NCBI GenBank assembly: GCA_017428155.1
Contig: JAFRRJ010000002.1
Span: 1-63,464, forward strand
DNA from: Clostridiales bacterium
GTDB taxonomy: Bacteria > Bacillota > Clostridia > Saccharofermentanales > Saccharofermentanaceae
Direction of reading: 5' to 3'
Length of the DNA stretch: 63,464 nt
The notes below the pieces were generated by a model. That model was not told the DNA's origin. It saw only the letters and a list, made by a program, of their open reading frames with translations, and searched no databases. A program made the translations under genes and the position numbers. Below, piece after piece: positions 52,557-62,876 of this stretch (within the stretch, counting starts at the first letter, position 1; every line of letters starts with the position of its first letter).

Positions 52557-53774
52557 TTGAATATTCTTGTTATAACCCAAATGTATTCACAACCGGACGA
52601 CGTTGGTGAAAACAAGCCGACAAAAACGGTGAATTATTTTGTTAAGGAATGGGTTTCCATGGGACATAATGTAATTGTTATGCATTGTCCTAGTAAGTTT
52701 CCTTTGATTTTGTATTTGTTGCCCCAAAAAGTTAAAGAAAAGTTTGCCGGTAAATTATCTACAATGGTTCCTCCAATTGAATCTCGGAAGGAGATTGTTC
52801 GAGATGAGAATGGAGCGAAGGTTTATCGTATTCCTATGTTGAAAATAAAACCGGGACAGGCTTATTCAGTTGTTGCTTTAAGAAGACAATCAAAGAGAAT
52901 AGAAAAGATTTTAGATGATCTTTGTTATAAACCTGATCTTGTGTTAGGACATTTTGCGAATCCAAGCACAGAATTGGTTGCTAATTTGGCAGATCATTAT
53001 AAGGCTAAAAGTTCCATTGTATTCCATCATGATTGTACAGAGTACTTCATAAATAAATATAGAATAAGGGAGAATGTAGCTCGAATAGGTGCTATTGGTG
53101 CAAGATCCATTATAGAAGCAAATCAGATTAAAGAAAGTCTGAATCTTGATACACTTCCATTTGTATGTTGTTCCGGTGCGCCTAATGATGCAGTTCAAGC
53201 TGCAATTAAGGTATGTAATAAACATGACTATTCTGAGGGTACTCGATATATTTACGTCGGTAGCCTCATTAAAAGGAAACATTTGGATGTTGTTATAAAA
53301 GCCTTTTTAAATATTGCTGGAGAAAAAGATACTCTTACTGTTGTTGGCGGGGGACCTGAAGAAGCATCACTAAAGACGCTGGCTAAGGAACTTAAAGCAG
53401 GGGATAAGATTGTATTTACTGGAAGAGTATCACGTGAAGACGTATTGAAACGAATGAGTGAAGCACAGGTGTTCACTCTTATCAGTCATGGTGAAACTTA
53501 CGGTATGGTATATATTGAAGCTATGCTTCAGGGTTGTTTAACTATTGCTTCAAAAGGTGAGGGTTTTGATGGAATTATACGGGATGGTGAGAATGGATTC
53601 ATTTGTGCTCCCGGTGATCAGAATGAATTAGAAAAAACATATAAAAGAATTGGTGAGATGACCATAGCTGAACGTAACCGTATTGGTCAGGCTGCTATAG
53701 ATACGGCTATACATTTCTCAGAGAAAGAAGTAGCTGAGCGGTATCTAAATGATATTTTTATAAATCAGAGGTAA
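52557..53774 (+). CDS. Glycosyltransferase family 4
   Basis: A 405-residue GT-B enzyme with NILVITQMYSQPDD at the start, YVGSLIKRKHLDVVIKAF, VVGGGPEEASLKTLA, FTGRVSREDV and SHGETYGMVYIEAMLQG in the donor half. TTG 52557 is seven bases after GAGGGG and starts four bases after the previous stop; the longer frame from 52533 is unlikely because it would overlap the ribosome site and the preceding gene. Donor sugar unknown. Confidence 0.88.
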   Translation: MNILVITQMYSQPDDVGENKPTKTVNYFVKEWVSMGHNVIVMHCPSKFPLILYLLPQKVKEKFAGKLSTMVPPIESRKEIVRDENGAKVYRIPMLKIKPGQAYSVVALRRQSKRIEKILDDLCYKPDLVLGHFANPSTELVANLADHYKAKSSIVFHHDCTEYFINKYRIRENVARIGAIGARSIIEANQIKESLNLDTLPFVCCSGAPNDAVQAAIKVCNKHDYSEGTRYIYVGSLIKRKHLDVVIKAFLNIAGEKDTLTVVGGGPEEASLKTLAKELKAGDKIVFTGRVSREDVLKRMSEAQVFTLISHGETYGMVYIEAMLQGCLTIASKGEGFDGIIRDGENGFICAPGDQNELEKTYKRIGEMTIAERNRIGQAAIDTAIHFSEKEVAERYLNDIFINQR

Positions 53775-53777
53775 ATT

Positions 53778-54878
53778 ATGAAAATTCCATTCGTATCATT
53801 TCTTCCTATGGAGAAAGAACTTAGAAATGACATTTATGATGCTTTTGATCGTGTCTTTACTCGTTCTTGGTATATTGAGGGTGTTGAGGATGAGGCTTTC
53901 GAACAAGCCTTTGCTGATTATTGTGGAACTGAATACTGCGTTGGTGTAGGAAATGGCTTAGACGCTTTAATGCTTGCACTAAAGGCTCTGGATATAGGTG
54001 AAGGTGACGAAGTTATAGTGCCGTCAAATACCTACATTGCTACTGCTTTAGCGGTTACCTATGTTGGAGCGACTCCGGTATTTGTTGAACCTGACATTAG
54101 AACATACAATATTAATCATTCACTAATTGAAGCGGCTATTACTGAAAAGACTAAAGCCATAATACCGGTTCATCTTTATGGTCAAGTATGCGAAATGGAT
54201 TCAATTTTGGAGATTGCTCGAAAACACAATCTTAGAGTTGTTGAAGATTGTGCTCAGGCACATGGAGCTACATATAAGGGACAGAAGGTTGGCACTTTTG
54301 GAGATGTTGCCGGTTTTTCCTTTTATCCGGGGAAGAATCTTGGAGCTTTGGGTGATGCTGGAGCCGTTGTAACGAACAATAAAGACATTGCTGATAAAAT
54401 ACGTGCTTTAGGCAACTATGGGTCCGACTATAAGTATCACCATATCTATAAAGGAAATAATAGTCGATTAGATGAAATGCAGGCTGCATTTTTAAATGCT
54501 AAACTTCCTCATCTTGATAAGATGAATGTGGAAAGAAGAAGGATTGCCTCAATGTATACATCGGGAATAAACAACCCGAAAATAATCAAGCCATATGTTC
54601 TTCCAGATTGCATTCCAGTCTGGCATATCTACGCTATTCGTTGTGCTGAAAGAGATGCGCTTGAGAAATATCTCAATGAGAAGGGAATAAGTACCAATAA
54701 GCACTACCCTATACCGATTCATCTACAGAAATGTTATAAGGATCTAAACATCCCTGAAGGTTCTCTTTCAATAGCTGAGGAAATCAGCTATACAGAACTG
54801 AGCATTCCATTGTATTATGGGATGACTGACGAAGAAGTTAAGTATGTGATTGATGCAATTAATATGTTTAAGGAGTAA
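53778..54878 (+). CDS. dTDP-3-amino-3,6-dideoxyhexose aminotransferase (FdtB/QdtB type)
   Basis: A 366-residue DegT-family PLP enzyme: [66 protein letters not shown] and the PLP lysine in [16 protein letters not shown]. The combination is typical for enzymes that aminate C3 of dTDP-3-keto-6-deoxyhexose. The next gene carries the matching ketoisomerase and an acetyltransferase, which strongly supports the role. Confidence 0.92.
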   Translation: MKIPFVSFLPMEKELRNDIYDAFDRVFTRSWYIEGVEDEAFEQAFADYCGTEYCVGVGNGLDALMLALKALDIGEGDEVIVPSNTYIATALAVTYVGATPVFVEPDIRTYNINHSLIEAAITEKTKAIIPVHLYGQVCEMDSILEIARKHNLRVVEDCAQAHGATYKGQKVGTFGDVAGFSFYPGKNLGALGDAGAVVTNNKDIADKIRALGNYGSDYKYHHIYKGNNSRLDEMQAAFLNAKLPHLDKMNVERRRIASMYTSGINNPKIIKPYVLPDCIPVWHIYAIRCAERDALEKYLNEKGISTNKHYPIPIHLQKCYKDLNIPEGSLSIAEEISYTELSIPLYYGMTDEEVKYVIDAINMFKE

Positions 54879-54883
54879 TGCAA

Positions 54884-55798
54884 ATGTATCTTAGAAGACT
54901 TGAGTTGAAAGATGCTCCTTTAATGCTTTCATGGATGCATGACGATAGAGTTACAGCAAATTTAAGATCTGACTTTTCTTCTAAGACAATGGAAGATGCA
55001 GAGAACTTTATTAAGTGGAGTTGGAAAGATAAAGATAATATCAATCTTGCTATTGCATCTGATGAGGATGAATACATGGGCACTGTCAGTTTGAAACATA
55101 TTGAAGATGGAAGTGCCGAGTTCGCTATTACTGTTCGTTATGAATCAATGGGTCGAGGTTATTCCTGGTTCGGCATGGAGAGCATAATTGATAAGGCTTT
55201 CAATGAATATGGATTAGATAGCGTATACTGGTGTGTTTCTAGGGATAACACTAGGGCGATGCGCTTTTATGATAAGCACAAGTTTAATGAAGTACTTGAT
55301 ATACCGCAGATGATACTTGATAGGTATAAGGGTGTAGAAAACCTGAAATGGTACTCGATCCTTAAAGGCGACGAAATTAAAGTTCCGGAAGCAGTTGCCG
55401 GATGCAAGGTAATACATATAAAAACAATACCTACAGTTAATGCCGGCGAATTATCTTTTTTTGAGGCGACACATGAGATTCCTTTTGATATTAAGCGTAT
55501 TTATTATATTTCAAAAGTTCCGGAAGGTGTCAGACGTGGATTCCATGCACACAAGGAATTGAAACAACTTTTGTTTTGCCCATATGGACGGATTCAGTTA
55601 ATCCTTGAAAATATTAATGGAAGAGAAGAGATAGAACTGTCGGATCCAAGTATTGGTGTTATGATTGATCATTGTACCTGGAGAGAGATGCTGTGGTTGC
55701 AAAAGGATTCTGTTTTGTGTGTAGCTGCCTCGGATTTCTACAAGGTCGAGGATTATATACGGGACTATGATGAGTTCCGACAGTATATTGGAGGCTAA
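54884..55798 (+). CDS. Fused GNAT acetyltransferase and dTDP-sugar 3,4-ketoisomerase (FdtA/QdtA type)
   Basis: Residues 1 to about 160 of the 304 are a GNAT N-acetyltransferase ([29 protein letters not shown] acetyl-CoA loop, [15 protein letters not shown]). Residues about 170-304 are a cupin ketoisomerase of the FdtA/WxcM type ([35 protein letters not shown] with the catalytic His, WREMLWL). It would convert dTDP-4-keto-6-deoxyglucose to the 3-keto isomer and later acetylate the 3-amino product. ATG 54884 (eight bases after GGAG) is preferred to ATG 54878. Fucose versus quinovose configuration cannot be decided. Confidence 0.87.
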   Translation: MYLRRLELKDAPLMLSWMHDDRVTANLRSDFSSKTMEDAENFIKWSWKDKDNINLAIASDEDEYMGTVSLKHIEDGSAEFAITVRYESMGRGYSWFGMESIIDKAFNEYGLDSVYWCVSRDNTRAMRFYDKHKFNEVLDIPQMILDRYKGVENLKWYSILKGDEIKVPEAVAGCKVIHIKTIPTVNAGELSFFEATHEIPFDIKRIYYISKVPEGVRRGFHAHKELKQLLFCPYGRIQLILENINGREEIELSDPSIGVMIDHCTWREMLWLQKDSVLCVAASDFYKVEDYIRDYDEFRQYIGG

Positions 55799-55799
55799 A

Positions 55800-56684
55800 A
55801 TGAAAGGAATCATTCTCGCTGGCGGAGCTGGAACACGTCTTTACCCTCTTACAATGGTAACGAGTAAACAGCTTTTACCCGTTTATGATAAGCCGATGAT
55901 TTACTATCCGCTTTCCACGCTTATGCTTGCTGGAATAAAAGATATCCTTATTATTTCTACGCCAATTGATCTTCCGAACTTTGAGCGACTTCTTGGTGAC
56001 GGCCATCAGTTTGGAATAAGTCTAAGCTATAAAATTCAACCAAGTCCTGATGGCTTAGCACAAGCTTTTATTCTCGGAGAAGATTTCATTGGGGACGAGC
56101 CATGTGCTATGGTACTCGGAGATAACATTTTCTATGGTGGCGGCTTATCTGGATTCCTTAAGGTTGCTGTTGAGAATGCTGAAAATGGTAGTGCAACGAT
56201 TTTTGGCTATTACGTGAATGACCCGGAGCGTTTCGGAATCATGGAATTTGATGATAATTGGAATGTCTTATCTGTTGAAGAAAAACCTAAGCAGCCAAAA
56301 AGCAATTATTGTATTACTGGTTTGTATTTTTATCCTTCTGGTGTGTCAAAAATGGCTCGAGAGGTTAAAATGAGTGCTAGAGGCGAATTTGAAATTACCT
56401 CATTAAATGATATGTATCTTCATGAGCATAAGTTAAAGGCACAGATTTTGGGACGAGGTTTTGCTTGGCTTGATACTGGAACTATGGATAGCCTTGTTGA
56501 AGCTACTAATTTTGTTCAAATAACTGAGAAGAGACAAGGCGTAAAGATTTCAGCTCCTGAGGAAATAGCATTCAGAAAAGGTTGGATAAATAAAGAAGAA
56601 CTTATTGAGTCTGCAAAGCAATATGGGAAGTCGCCATATGGTGAGCATTTAAAGAATGTGGCAGATGGAAGTGTCAGGTATTAA
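55800..56684 (+). CDS. rfbA: Glucose-1-phosphate thymidylyltransferase (copy 2)
   Basis: A 294-residue RfbA with [47 protein letters not shown] and [12 protein letters not shown] 55800 follows GGAGG. It supplies dTDP-glucose for the dTDP-3-amino sugar of cluster 2. No rfbB accompanies it, so the 4,6-dehydratase step must come from 15088-16107 or elsewhere in the genome. Codon choice is AT-rich, unlike copy 1. Confidence 0.95.
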   Translation: MKGIILAGGAGTRLYPLTMVTSKQLLPVYDKPMIYYPLSTLMLAGIKDILIISTPIDLPNFERLLGDGHQFGISLSYKIQPSPDGLAQAFILGEDFIGDEPCAMVLGDNIFYGGGLSGFLKVAVENAENGSATIFGYYVNDPERFGIMEFDDNWNVLSVEEKPKQPKSNYCITGLYFYPSGVSKMAREVKMSARGEFEITSLNDMYLHEHKLKAQILGRGFAWLDTGTMDSLVEATNFVQITEKRQGVKISAPEEIAFRKGWINKEELIESAKQYGKSPYGEHLKNVADGSVRY

Positions 56685-56694
56685 TGGTGGTTAT

Positions 56695-56778
56695 ATGAAA
56701 TGTATTGTGTCTGGTAGGAAGAAATTTTTAACGACTAATACCAGAAATAAACTTATTTGTATTTGGAGCGATATTTAA
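56695..56778 (+). CDS. Possible 27-residue small peptide
   Basis: ATG after GGTGG opens a 27-codon basic peptide that ends one base before the next gene. No family is recognisable. It could be a coupling leader or chance; coding evidence is thin. Confidence 0.2.
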   Translation: MKCIVSGRKKFLTTNTRNKLICIWSDI

Positions 56779-56779
56779 T

Positions 56780-57874
56780 ATGAAAACTCTTACAGTAACA
56801 CTTCATCACACGACAAACTATGGTGCGACGCTTCAGGCCTATGCTTTGCAACAAACTTTATTTGGTCTTGGACATGAAAATGTGATTTTTGAGTATAAAT
56901 ATCAAAATAAAACTGCAAAATCAAAAACGAATTCATTTAAAGCAATCTTAAGAGATGGCTATTTTTTTATAAAGAAAATATTCTGTGGCAAAAAAAGCAA
57001 AATGCTAAAGAAATCGTTTTCTGATTTTCATAAAAACAAGATGGTATTGACCAGGGTTTATGACTCGATGGAAGATTTAAGGAACGATCCTCCTGTTGTG
57101 GACGCATATATTACTGGTAGCGATCAGGTTTGGAATCTTTCAAAAAAGAATATTTTTACTCCTGCAAGATTTTTGGATTTTGGTGGTTCAGATATTATAC
57201 GATTGAGTTATGCTGCTAGTATTGAGACCCTGAAATATTCTGATGAAGATAAAGTGATGGTAAGGAATAATCTTAAGCGTTTTAGGGGGATTTCTTTGCG
57301 AGAACAATCAGCTTGTGACTATATTAGCGAAATTACGGGAAGAAATACGGTGCATGTTGTTGATCCTGTTTTTTTGCTTTCCCCTCAAAAATGGTTAGAT
57401 ATGGCAGTAGAACCTAGAATTTCCGGTCCGTATATTCTGGTTTATCAGGTATTGAGGAATGATAGAATGCAGGAAGTAGCAGATTATTTGAAATCAATTA
57501 CTGGCTTTCCTATAGTACAGATATGCAATTCGCAGGTTAAGTGGATTAAGGCAGACAAAACGTTTTATGATGTATCGCCGGAAGAATTTATTGGTTTTTA
57601 CAAACATGCCTCGATCGTAGTTAGTGCGTCCTTTCATGGAACAGCTCTAGGCTTAGTTTTTGGTAAACCTACATACGGTCTTGTTCGAAATGAATTTGGA
57701 AGCAGGATAAAAGAAATTCTTGAAATGTTTGGTTTAGTTGATTTCTGCATAGGACAATATTCAACTATTCCTGACCCAAATATTGATGTTGACGTTTTAA
57801 AAGAAAAAATCAATTTAGAAAGGGAACGGTCGCTATCATTTCTTAATGATATGCTTTTTGAAAATTTTAAATAA
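56780..57874 (+). CDS. Polysaccharide pyruvyl transferase family protein
   Basis: A 364-residue protein of the CsaB/WcaK superfamily. It has LHHTTNYGATLQAYALQQ at the N terminus, GSDQVWNLSKKN, LSYAASIET, VVDPVFLL and SASFHGTALGLVFGKP with the conserved His. Members put pyruvate from PEP as a ketal on sugars, adding negative charge. It is followed by a polymerase and a ferredoxin-type protein that often accompanies this family. Confidence 0.9.
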   Translation: MKTLTVTLHHTTNYGATLQAYALQQTLFGLGHENVIFEYKYQNKTAKSKTNSFKAILRDGYFFIKKIFCGKKSKMLKKSFSDFHKNKMVLTRVYDSMEDLRNDPPVVDAYITGSDQVWNLSKKNIFTPARFLDFGGSDIIRLSYAASIETLKYSDEDKVMVRNNLKRFRGISLREQSACDYISEITGRNTVHVVDPVFLLSPQKWLDMAVEPRISGPYILVYQVLRNDRMQEVADYLKSITGFPIVQICNSQVKWIKADKTFYDVSPEEFIGFYKHASIVVSASFHGTALGLVFGKPTYGLVRNEFGSRIKEILEMFGLVDFCIGQYSTIPDPNIDVDVLKEKINLERERSLSFLNDMLFENFK

Positions 57875-57886
57875 TATAATGAAAAT

Positions 57887-59098
57887 ATGAAACATGGAAT
57901 TATGAAAATAAAAATAAATAATCAGTCGATTATTATGTTTTTGCTTGCGTTATTTCTAATTACAAAAGTAATTAGAACTTTTTCAGGTGCAGTTGACACA
58001 GTTGGAGGTATCTGGAATGTTGTTCAGAGTGTTTTTTTGCTTATTGGCTTGATGTGGTCCTTGAAATACTTTCCTACTTATCGTAAAGAGTATCCAATTG
58101 TCATTTTAGTTTTGTTTGATCTCTATGTTTTCTTGTTGGCAACCCCAAAATTTGAATTATCACTTTCAGGGGTGTTTAACATTTTTATGCTACTTTATGC
58201 GGCTTGTATATTTGTTTTATTCTTTATTGTTGGAATGCGAACGGATTTACGTGAAAAATCCCTTATCCCATATATTTTTTATATAGTAACTATAATTATT
58301 ATTTTCTCTATGATAAGGTGGTTTTTATCTGGTTCACGAGCTTCATTTATTAAATTGATCGATGTGGCTGATGTTTATTATCCACTTGGATTAATGCCAC
58401 TTGTTTTGGTTTTTACAAAAAAGAAGTACAGTTATATTCCTTTATTATTTCTAGCTACCGCACTTGTTTTTACTGGTAAAAGAGCAGGTATACTCGCTTT
58501 GGTAATGATGGCACTTGTATTTTATTTATCAAAGAATCAAAAGGAGAAAGTTCGAGATTCCATTAAAAAGGTCATTACGATTGTAGCAATAGGCGCAATA
58601 ATGTATTATTTGGCAATCTATCTCGATAATTATTTCAATTTGAGGTTGATTAGCAGGCTTTATAGCATGACAGAAGATGGCGGCTCAGGCAGAATTGAAC
58701 GCTGGATTAGTGTTATTAATGCGCTCAGACAATCTGATGTTTTCAATCTATTATTTGGTCATGGTTGGGGAAGCGTGAAAAATATTTTAGGTGGTCATGC
58801 GCACAACGATTTCTTAGAGATTTTTTATGAATTTGGTATTTTTGCTGCCCTATTATACATTTCGTTTTATTTTTCTTTAATTATAAAGCTTTTTCAGATG
58901 ATAAAGTGCAAATATAGATACGTTGCAGAATATACTGCGAGTTTAATATGCTCCTTGTTTTTGACATTGTTTTCTTTTTATTTCATAAAACCTTTTTATA
59001 TTACTTGTGGTATGTTGTGCTTCGGATTTTTCCTTTCAGATTTTAAAAAATTTATGTGCGAGAAAAGAGGTTTGAATCATGTCGATATCCAATCTTGA
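57887..59098 (+). CDS. Wzy-type polymerase (O-antigen ligase superfamily), cluster 2
   Basis: A 403-residue membrane protein with about ten to eleven hydrophobic segments and a large outer loop around residues 250-310 (FGHGWGSVKNILGGHAHNDFLEIFYEFG). The HAHNDFLE motif is typical of the O-antigen ligase/polymerase superfamily. It would polymerise the cluster 2 repeat unit. ATG 57887 has no clear ribosome site; ATG 57902 is an alternative. It overlaps the next gene by 20 bases. Confidence 0.85.
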   Translation: MKHGIMKIKINNQSIIMFLLALFLITKVIRTFSGAVDTVGGIWNVVQSVFLLIGLMWSLKYFPTYRKEYPIVILVLFDLYVFLLATPKFELSLSGVFNIFMLLYAACIFVLFFIVGMRTDLREKSLIPYIFYIVTIIIIFSMIRWFLSGSRASFIKLIDVADVYYPLGLMPLVLVFTKKKYSYIPLLFLATALVFTGKRAGILALVMMALVFYLSKNQKEKVRDSIKKVITIVAIGAIMYYLAIYLDNYFNLRLISRLYSMTEDGGSGRIERWISVINALRQSDVFNLLFGHGWGSVKNILGGHAHNDFLEIFYEFGIFAALLYISFYFSLIIKLFQMIKCKYRYVAEYTASLICSLFLTLFSFYFIKPFYITCGMLCFGFFLSDFKKFMCEKRGLNHVDIQS

Positions 59099-60227
59099 GA
59101 AGAATAAATGTTGCGGTTGTATGGCATGTGTAAACATCTGTCCTTCTTGCGCTATTTCAATTTCCAAAGACAAAGATGGCTTTATATATCCCGCTGTTGA
59201 TTCTGAGAAATGCGTAGAATGTCATCTTTGTGAAAAAATATGTGGTTTTAATCCCGAAAATCAATCAAAAAGTATTCCGATTAAAGCTTTTTCATTAGTG
59301 CATAAAGATAGAACTACTCTAAGAAGTAGTACTTCTGGTGGTGCCTTTACTGCATTATCAGACATTGTTTTAAAGAATGGTGGCATCATTTTTGGAGCAT
59401 GCATGAATGATCAGTTCGATGTGAAACATGTTGAAGCAGGAGATTCCACTCTGCGTGATAGTATGCGAGGATCAATTTATGTTCAAAGTAATATTGGTAA
59501 CACTTTCAGCAAAGTAAAGGATTATTTGGAACAAGGAAGACATGTTCTATTTGTTGGAACGCCTTGTCAGGTTGGAGGTCTTATGAACTTCCTGCAAAAA
59601 CCGTATATGAATTTAATTGGTGTTGAGTTTCTTTGCCATGGAGTACCCAATAATGATTTCTTCAAGGCTCATATTAAATTTCTTGAAGAAAAATATTCTG
59701 AAAATGCTAAGTGGTACACCTTTAGAAATAAGAAATATGCTTGGTGGACGCACGGTATAGAAGAAATTACCTTTAATGGTGGTAAGCAAAAATCTTCTAA
59801 GGCAGTACAAGCATATAACAGCTTTTTCCATTCGAATTTATCACTAAGACCTTCTTGCTTAAATTGTACCTATAGAAGTTATGAAAGAACTGCAGATATC
59901 ACAATTGCAGATTTTTGGGGGATTGAAGCTGTTACTGGGAAGAAAAATACTGCCGGAGTTTCTTTGCTGTTAGCTAATTCAGCAAAAGGTTATGATTTTA
60001 TACATTCAATAAATCAGAATGAGGTCGATTTAGAAGAGATTCCCTTTGAGAAAGTGAGATTTCGTATTGCAACAAAACCTGCGAAGGCGAAACGCGATCC
60101 AGAAGCTTTTTGGAAACTGTTCCATGAAAAAGGTTATGTTGAGCTAGTAAACGTGTATACTGATACCTCAATAATTGGTAGAGTTCGTTTTTGGATTAAA
60201 AAAACAGTTTCAAAATATTCAAATTAA
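59079..60227 (+). CDS. Ferredoxin / coenzyme F420 hydrogenase beta-subunit family protein
   Basis: The 382-residue protein has two N-terminal [4Fe-4S] motifs (CCGCMACVNICPSCAI and CVECHLCEKICG), then the FrhB-type N- and C-terminal domains (STSGGAFTALSDIV, VGTPCQVGGLMNF, CHGVPNNDFF, CLNCTYRSYERTADITIADF). This family often sits beside polysaccharide pyruvyl transferases in capsule loci; its exact redox role there is not established. AGAGG precedes ATG inside the polymerase gene. Confidence 0.9.
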   Translation: MSISNLEKNKCCGCMACVNICPSCAISISKDKDGFIYPAVDSEKCVECHLCEKICGFNPENQSKSIPIKAFSLVHKDRTTLRSSTSGGAFTALSDIVLKNGGIIFGACMNDQFDVKHVEAGDSTLRDSMRGSIYVQSNIGNTFSKVKDYLEQGRHVLFVGTPCQVGGLMNFLQKPYMNLIGVEFLCHGVPNNDFFKAHIKFLEEKYSENAKWYTFRNKKYAWWTHGIEEITFNGGKQKSSKAVQAYNSFFHSNLSLRPSCLNCTYRSYERTADITIADFWGIEAVTGKKNTAGVSLLLANSAKGYDFIHSINQNEVDLEEIPFEKVRFRIATKPAKAKRDPEAFWKLFHEKGYVELVNVYTDTSIIGRVRFWIKKTVSKYSN

Positions 60228-60308
60228 TTAGAAGTAACGGATTATTCAACATGAAGTATAAAGGGTTTCCTTTTGACATTCTGCTGAAATTATGGAGGTA
60301 TATCTAGA

Positions 60309-61226
60309 ATGAATAAAAAAATAAACAAAACAATTAAGTTTTTAATCCGACCTGCATGGAGATGGTATGCAAAGGTAAGTCCGGTACAAGCATCCAAAGT
60401 GTTATATAAAAAACATTTTGGGAGAAAATTAAATCTTGAAAACCCGCGACTATATTCTGAAAAGTTGCAATGGTTGAAATTGTACCGGTATTCGCATAAT
60501 CCCACGATTACGCAATGCGTCGATAAATTTGCAGTTCGGGAGTATATTACTGAGCATGGTTGCGGATCACTTCTTAACGGTTTAATCGGATGTTGGGATT
60601 CTGTAGATGAGATACCATGGAGCAGTTTACCGCAGAAGTTTGCATTAAAATGCACACATGGGTGTCATTATAATATCATTTGCAATGATAAAGACAAATT
60701 GAATATTGAAGAAGCAAAACAAAAACTTTCTAAATGGATGTCTTCCAGGTATGGTTACGATGCAGTTGAAATGATATATGATGATATAAAACCTAGAATA
60801 ATCTGTGAGGAATATATTAGTTCAACTGAAGGTAGCTATCCCGTTGATTATAAGTTCTCTTGCTCATATGGAGAAACTAAATTTATTAATGTTAATACAG
60901 AACGAACAGATAACACTGTAAATGTTGATTACTTTACACCTGATTGGAAATGGATACCAGTTTCAGACGGTTTACACAATAGTTTGGGACAAAATAAAAT
61001 TAAACGACCGAATGAATTGGATGAAATGATTGCTTACGCAAAAATACTGTCTGCAGACTTCCCTTTTTGTCGCGTGGATTTTTATTGCGAAAATGACAAA
61101 ATAATGATTGGCGAATTAACTTTTCTTCCTTCTGGGGGGCTTAAGCATTTTGATCCTCAATCATATGATCTGGAGTTTGGTGCTTTATTCCCAATTGAGA
61201 GAGAATATTCTAATGTTAAAAACTAA
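60309..61226 (+). CDS. TupA-like ATP-grasp glycan-modifying protein
   Basis: A 305-residue protein matching the TupA-like ATP-grasp family found in capsule and teichuronopeptide loci. It has LYSEKLQWLKLYR, DKFAVREYI, FALKCTHGCHYNIIC, ICEEYIS, DYKFSCSYGE and the C-terminal GELTFLPSGGLKHFDP. TupA is linked to adding a polypeptide or amino acid to a glycan; others in the family act as glycosyltransferase-associated proteins. An unused 18-codon frame lies in the 80-bp gap before it. GGAGG precedes the ATG by 11 bases. Confidence 0.85.
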   Translation: MNKKINKTIKFLIRPAWRWYAKVSPVQASKVLYKKHFGRKLNLENPRLYSEKLQWLKLYRYSHNPTITQCVDKFAVREYITEHGCGSLLNGLIGCWDSVDEIPWSSLPQKFALKCTHGCHYNIICNDKDKLNIEEAKQKLSKWMSSRYGYDAVEMIYDDIKPRIICEEYISSTEGSYPVDYKFSCSYGETKFINVNTERTDNTVNVDYFTPDWKWIPVSDGLHNSLGQNKIKRPNELDEMIAYAKILSADFPFCRVDFYCENDKIMIGELTFLPSGGLKHFDPQSYDLEFGALFPIEREYSNVKN

Positions 61227-61370
61227 ATGTTGTTTGGACAAATTATTAAATTTCATTTTTGTATTATGTTAACAACATGGTTGATTTCTTTGGTGTGAAA
61301 ATTCAAAATACAGATTATTCTTTTGTTTTTGACAAATCTATCAGTTAAATGAGTGTGAGGAAAAGATAAT

Positions 61371-62876
61371 ATGCAAAGAGGTAAAAGAGCTGCAGTTAAT
61401 ACAGCTGTCAGTTTCTTGGAGGAATTTGTTTCTTTAATATGCGGATTCATTTTGCCAAGACTTATTCTTGCTGCTTTTGGGTCTAAGTATAATGGCCTGA
61501 CTTTATCTATTTCTCAATTTTTATCATGTGCTGTGTTGTTACGATCTGGAATTGGTGGTGCTACTAGAGCTGCATTATATAAGCCTCTTGCTACACATAA
61601 TCAGGATGAAATTAACTCCATAGTAAAAGCAACAGATATTTTTATGAAAAAAATAGGCGTTGTATTGCTAGGTGCTATACTGTTTTTTGCTGTACTCTAT
61701 CCTTGTTTTGTAAAAAATGAGTTTGGTTGGTTTTTTACATTTTCCTTATATGTTATTATTGGCGCCAGCACATTTGCTGAGTCCTTTTTTGGCATAACTT
61801 ATTTGATTGTTTTGCAAGCTGATCAGCGACTATGGATTTCTTCGTTATTTAAGAGTATTTGTTATATTTTGAATACTTCTATTGCTGCAATTTTGATTTA
61901 TAACAACTTTTCTATTCATGCTGTCAAATTAGGAAGTGCTGTAATATATGTAATTTATCCTATAGTTCTTGGTCTGTATGTACGTCGGCATTATCATATT
62001 GATACACATGTTAAACCCAATAATGCGGCTATTGCTCAGAGATGGGATGCGTTCTGGCAACAAGTTGCATATTTTGTTATGAACAACACTGACATTATGG
62101 TTTTAACTGTCTTTTCGAATATGCTCGAAGTATCTGTTTATTCTGTATATAACCTTGTTATTAATGGAATAAAAAAGACAGTGCAGTCATTCACAAATGG
62201 GTTAGAAGCTGCATTTGGCAATATGATTGCAAGGAAAGAAGAAAAAGCATTATCCCAAAATGTGGGTATTATCGAGATTATGCTTTACAGTCTTTCGACC
62301 ATTGTCTGCACTTGCTCTGCGATTCTTATTCTTGATTTTGTCAAACTATATACACATAATGTCACAGATGTGGAATATATAAGACCTGCTTTTGCATATA
62401 CAATTCTCTTGGCTCAGTTTTTTAGTACGATACGACTTCCTTACCAATTAGTGGTACAGGCTGCCGGACATTATAAACAAACAAAGATTGGAGCAATAAT
62501 TGAACCTATAATTAATATTGCACTATCTATTGCATTTGTATATAAATTTGGACTTATTGGTGTTGCAGTTGGAACACTTGTTGCTACTATATTCAGAACA
62601 ATACAGTACTCAATATACATGAGTAAAAACTTGGTTCATAGAAGTATTTGGGTAGTAGTTTCTAAGATCTTACTTTGTTTTGTGGAAGCTGCAGCTATTT
62701 TTACGATTGTTTGGAGGTTGAATCTACCTTCAGCTGGCAACTATTTTAGTTGGTTCTGTAATGCTTGTGTAACTTTCTTAATATCTTGTTTAGTCGTTAT
62801 GTTAGGAAATATAGTTTTCTTTAAGAATGATACAGTAAACATGTTAAAAAAATTGAAAAATATAGTAAGAAAATAA
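61371..62876 (+). CDS. Wzx-type oligosaccharide flippase (cluster 2)
   Basis: A 501-residue protein with about 14 hydrophobic segments. The N-terminal VSLICGFILPRLILAAFG and the region LSISQFLSCAVLLRSGIG are typical of MOP-superfamily polysaccharide transporters. It would flip the cluster 2 lipid-linked unit. It is poorly similar to the 12470-13900 flippase, in line with different substrates. It is the last intact gene of the cluster; GAGGAAAAG precedes the ATG. Confidence 0.9.
   Translation: MQRGKRAAVNTAVSFLEEFVSLICGFILPRLILAAFGSKYNGLTLSISQFLSCAVLLRSGIGGATRAALYKPLATHNQDEINSIVKATDIFMKKIGVVLLGAILFFAVLYPCFVKNEFGWFFTFSLYVIIGASTFAESFFGITYLIVLQADQRLWISSLFKSICYILNTSIAAILIYNNFSIHAVKLGSAVIYVIYPIVLGLYVRRHYHIDTHVKPNNAAIAQRWDAFWQQVAYFVMNNTDIMVLTVFSNMLEVSVYSVYNLVINGIKKTVQSFTNGLEAAFGNMIARKEEKALSQNVGIIEIMLYSLSTIVCTCSAILILDFVKLYTHNVTDVEYIRPAFAYTILLAQFFSTIRLPYQLVVQAAGHYKQTKIGAIIEPIINIALSIAFVYKFGLIGVAVGTLVATIFRTIQYSIYMSKNLVHRSIWVVVSKILLCFVEAAAIFTIVWRLNLPSAGNYFSWFCNACVTFLISCLVVMLGNIVFFKNDTVNMLKKLKNIVRK

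Noticed and set aside
60251..60307. 18-codon frame in the gap before the TupA-like gene
   Set aside because: Too short, no convincing ribosome site, and it overlaps the ribosome site of the next gene.
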